From: Oleomonas cavernae
GTDB lineage: Bacteria > Pseudomonadota > Alphaproteobacteria > Zavarziniales > Zavarziniaceae
Reading direction: 5' to 3'
DNA length: 64,000 nucleotides
Assembly (NCBI RefSeq): GCF_003590945.1
Contig: NZ_QYUK01000008.1
Span: forward strand, 558,001 to 622,000
This document shows, one piece after another, positions 61,861 to 64,000 of the stretch. The number at the start of each line of letters is the position of its first letter. Position 1 is the first letter of the stretch. A program made the translations under genes and the position numbers. The notes under the pieces were generated by a model. It made no database searches. It was not told the DNA's origin and worked only from the letters and a program-made list of their open reading frames with translations.

Positions 61861-62937
61861 TCAGTAAGCCCGCTCGATGCAGAAATCGATGATGCCTTCC
61901 AGGGCCCGGCGATAGGCGCTGTCGGGGAAGATTTGCAGTGCCGCGCGGGCAAGGTCGCCATAGTGTCGCGCCCGGGCGATGGTCTCGGCCAGGGTGCCGT
62001 GGCGGGCCATCAGGGTGGTAGCCCGCACCAGATCGTCCTCGGTCTGCTCGCGGTCTTCCATGCAGCGGCGCCAGAACGCCTGCTCTTCCGCATCGGCGCG
62101 GGCAAAGGCCAGTACCACCGGCAGGGTGATCTTGCCTTCGCGGAAATCGTCGCCCACCGACTTGCCCAGGGTCTTCTCGTCCGCCTGATAGTCGAGCGCA
62201 TCGTCGACCAGTTGGAAGGCGATGCCCAGGTTGTCGCCATAGGCTTGAAGCGCTGCTTCCTCGCGCTCGTCCCGGTCGGCCACCACGGCGCCCACCCGCG
62301 TCGCCGCGGCGAACAGGGCGGCGGTCTTGGCCGCGATCACCTTGAGGTAGGACTCTTCGGTGGTGGCGAGGTTGTTGGCGGTGGTGAGCTGCATCACCTC
62401 GCCCTCGGCGATCACGGCGGCGGCCTCGCACAGGATCGAGAGCACCTTGAGCGAGCCGTCCTCGGTCATGATCTGGAACGAACGGGTGAACAGGAAGTCG
62501 CCCACCAGCACGCTGGCCTGGTTACCCCAGACCACATTGGCGGTGGCCTTGCCCCGGCGCAGGGCCGATTCGTCGACCACGTCGTCATGGAGCAGGGTCG
62601 CGGTATGAATGAATTCGACGCAGGCGGCGAGGCGAATATGGCGGATCCCGCCGCCATAGCCGCACATCCGGGCCGCCGCCAGCAGCAGCACCGGGCGCAG
62701 GCGCTTGCCGCCCGAGGCGATGATATGGCCCGCCAATTCGGGGATCAGCGCCACTTCCGAGACCATGCGGGTGCGGATCTCGTGATCCACCGCGGCAAAA
62801 TCGGCGGCGACCAGGGCAAGCAAGGTGTCGAGCGCGTTGGCAGATGGCGCATTGGCAGACGACGCCGCCGCCGGCCGGGCTGCCTGCCCGTCCTTGTTGC
62901 GCCCGTCTTCGAGTGTTACGACCACGGCCAAGCCCAT
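61861..62937 (-). CDS. ispB: Polyprenyl (octa/decaprenyl) diphosphate synthase
   Basis: 358 residues. The first aspartate-rich motif is LLHDDVVDES and the second is QLVDDALDYQAD; GGKRLRPVL binds the pyrophosphate. It makes the long side chain of ubiquinone. The N-terminal 30 residues are low-complexity and the true start could be slightly downstream of 62937. Confidence 0.9.
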   Translation of the reverse strand: MGLAVVVTLEDGRNKDGQAARPAAASSANAPSANALDTLLALVAADFAAVDHEIRTRMVSEVALIPELAGHIIASGGKRLRPVLLLAAARMCGYGGGIRHIRLAACVEFIHTATLLHDDVVDESALRRGKATANVVWGNQASVLVGDFLFTRSFQIMTEDGSLKVLSILCEAAAVIAEGEVMQLTTANNLATTEESYLKVIAAKTAALFAAATRVGAVVADRDEREEAALQAYGDNLGIAFQLVDDALDYQADEKTLGKSVGDDFREGKITLPVVLAFARADAEEQAFWRRCMEDREQTEDDLVRATTLMARHGTLAETIARARHYGDLARAALQIFPDSAYRRALEGIIDFCIERAY

Positions 62938-63048
62938 ACTCCTGCCGGCATAGAGTTGCGCGCAGCATATTGGCCCGGTCCAAGGCCGGTCAACCTAACC
63001 GATTGCGGCTCTCCGCCGCGTCACCGGCGCAACTGGGAGAATACCGAC

Positions 63049-63270
63049 GTGGAAGAACTGATCCGGACCAACGATCTCGTGCTGATTTCCTTCGTCGAAT
63101 CGATGCTGAAGGCCGAGGGAATCGTGGTCGCGGTGCTGGACGGCCACACCAGCGCCGTGGACGGGTCGCTGGGCCTGCTGCCCCGGCGGATCATGGTCGA
63201 TGTCGACGACAAGGACCGGGCCCGCTGGCTGCTGGCCCAGGCCGGCGTCGGCCACGAACTGCGGCCATGA
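63049..63270 (+). CDS. DUF2007 family protein
   Basis: 73 residues from a GTG at 63049 with GGGAGA upstream. MEELIRTNDLVLISFVESMLKAEGI matches DUF2007 (putative signal-transducing protein). It overlaps the methyltransferase start by 4 bases and is divergent from the prenyl synthase. Confidence 0.85.
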   Translation: MEELIRTNDLVLISFVESMLKAEGIVVAVLDGHTSAVDGSLGLLPRRIMVDVDDKDRARWLLAQAGVGHELRP

Positions 63271-64000
63271 GCGATTTCAGCGTCACCGAGAATACCCTGC
63301 TGGGCGGCCGCGTCCGCCTGCTGCAGCCCGCCCAGGGCTATCGCGCCGCGATCGACCCGATCCTGCTGGCCGCCTTCGTCGCCGCGCCCAAGGGCGCCAA
63401 GGTGCTGGACATGGGCTGCGGCACCGGCGCCGCCCTGTTCTGCCTGGCCGCCCGCCGGCCCGACCTGCGCCTGACAGGTCTCGACGCCAATCCCGCCGCG
63501 CTGGAACTCGCCGCCCGCTCCACCGCCCTGAACGGCATGGCGGAGCGGGTGCAGTGGCAGCAGCGCGCGATCGAGGACGGCGTCCCCCGCCAGGGCTTCG
63601 ACGCGGTCATGACCAACCCGCCCTATCTGGAGGCCGGCCGCGGCACCGTGCCGGCCGAGGACCTGCGCGACGCCCATATGGAAGGTGGTGCCGACTTGGG
63701 CACCTGGATCGACGAGGCGATCAAGGCGCTGAAGCCCAAGGGTCGCCTGCACCTGATCCACCGGGCCGACCGCCTGCCCGAAATCCTCTACCGCATCGAA
63801 GGCCGCCTGGGCGCCATCACCATCCTGCCCCTGTGGCCCAAGGCGGGTGCCGAGGCCAAGCGGGTGCTGGTGGCCGGCACCATGGGCCGCAACACCCCGG
63901 CCAGCCTCCTGCCCGGCCTGGTCCTGCACCAGGCCGACGGCGCCTTCACCGCCGCCGCCCAGGCTGTGCTGCGCGACGGCGGCCCCTTGCCGGCTCAATA
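63267..64000 (+). CDS. tRNA1(Val) adenine-N6-methyltransferase-like protein (TrmN6), stop codon cut by window edge
   Basis: 244 complete codons, ending in TA at the window edge; only the last base of the stop is missing. SAM motif VLDMGCGTGAA and catalytic NPPY (TNPPYLEAG) mark an adenine-N6 methyltransferase of the TrmN6 family. It is coupled to the DUF2007 gene by ATGA, a pairing found in many alphaproteobacteria. Confidence 0.85.
   Translation, partial: MSDFSVTENTLLGGRVRLLQPAQGYRAAIDPILLAAFVAAPKGAKVLDMGCGTGAALFCLAARRPDLRLTGLDANPAALELAARSTALNGMAERVQWQQRAIEDGVPRQGFDAVMTNPPYLEAGRGTVPAEDLRDAHMEGGADLGTWIDEAIKALKPKGRLHLIHRADRLPEILYRIEGRLGAITILPLWPKAGAEAKRVLVAGTMGRNTPASLLPGLVLHQADGAFTAAAQAVLRDGGPLPAQ

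Noticed and set aside
1-64000. CRISPR arrays and rRNA genes
   Set aside because: No regularly spaced repeats of suitable length and no rRNA-like sequence were seen.

Overview
The window comes from a high-GC alphaproteobacterium, probably Rhodospirillales-like. The evidence is a MucR/Ros regulator, a GapR-type protein, GC-rich third codon positions, and chromosomal genes of alphaproteobacterial type at both ends. It is host chromosome carrying one nearly complete transposable (Mu/B3-like) prophage.

Host left arm (1 to about 18 kb). A 5'-complete, 3'-truncated MalT/LuxR-type ATPase regulator is followed by a seven-gene minus-strand block: an IclR regulator, then an operon arranged like the acetophenone carboxylase genes (HyuA-like, small zinc subunit, HyuA-like, HyuB-like, about 30 kDa unique subunit), then an acetoacetate/benzoylacetate-CoA ligase. 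Divergent from it is an acetaldehyde dehydrogenase/4-hydroxy-2-oxovalerate aldolase pair closed by a perfect hairpin terminator. The likely logic is carboxylation of a ketone to a beta-keto acid and its activation to a CoA thioester. The first carboxylase gene carries an apparent one-base frameshift. A YcaQ-type DNA glycosylase, a frameshifted MucR regulator and an O-methyltransferase complete this arm.

Prophage (about 18.3 to 61.1 kb, read from right to left apart from a few plus-strand genes). Right side: LexA-like repressor with a co-transcribed lipoprotein, divergent Ner-like regulator, MuA-like transposase, MuB-like ATPase, then about 20 small early genes, often linked by ATGA or TGATG overlaps, including a GapR homologue, GemA and an orphan ParS/MbcA-type domain, ending in a Mor-like late activator. 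Late region: SleB-type hydrolase and lysis genes, Mu gp27/28/29/F/G homologues, protease with nested scaffold, decoration and capsid proteins, then a long non-contractile tail set with a canonical -1 frameshift site in the tail chaperone and a tape measure of about 2470 residues. The left end carries a com-like gene overlapping a DNA adenine methylase. A near-identical dyad element lies exactly 31 bases upstream of the ATG of both the protease and the hydrolase, and is a candidate late-activator site.

Host right arm (61.1 to 64 kb). tRNA-Pro(CGG), a degenerate SEC-C fragment, a polyprenyl diphosphate synthase, a DUF2007 protein and a TrmN6-type methyltransferase whose stop codon is cut by the window edge.

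Single-base indels, mostly at homopolymers, break at least four otherwise well-conserved reading frames (carboxylase, MucR, tape measure, SEC-C). Sequencing or assembly error should be considered before biology. The exact prophage ends could not be fixed by eye.
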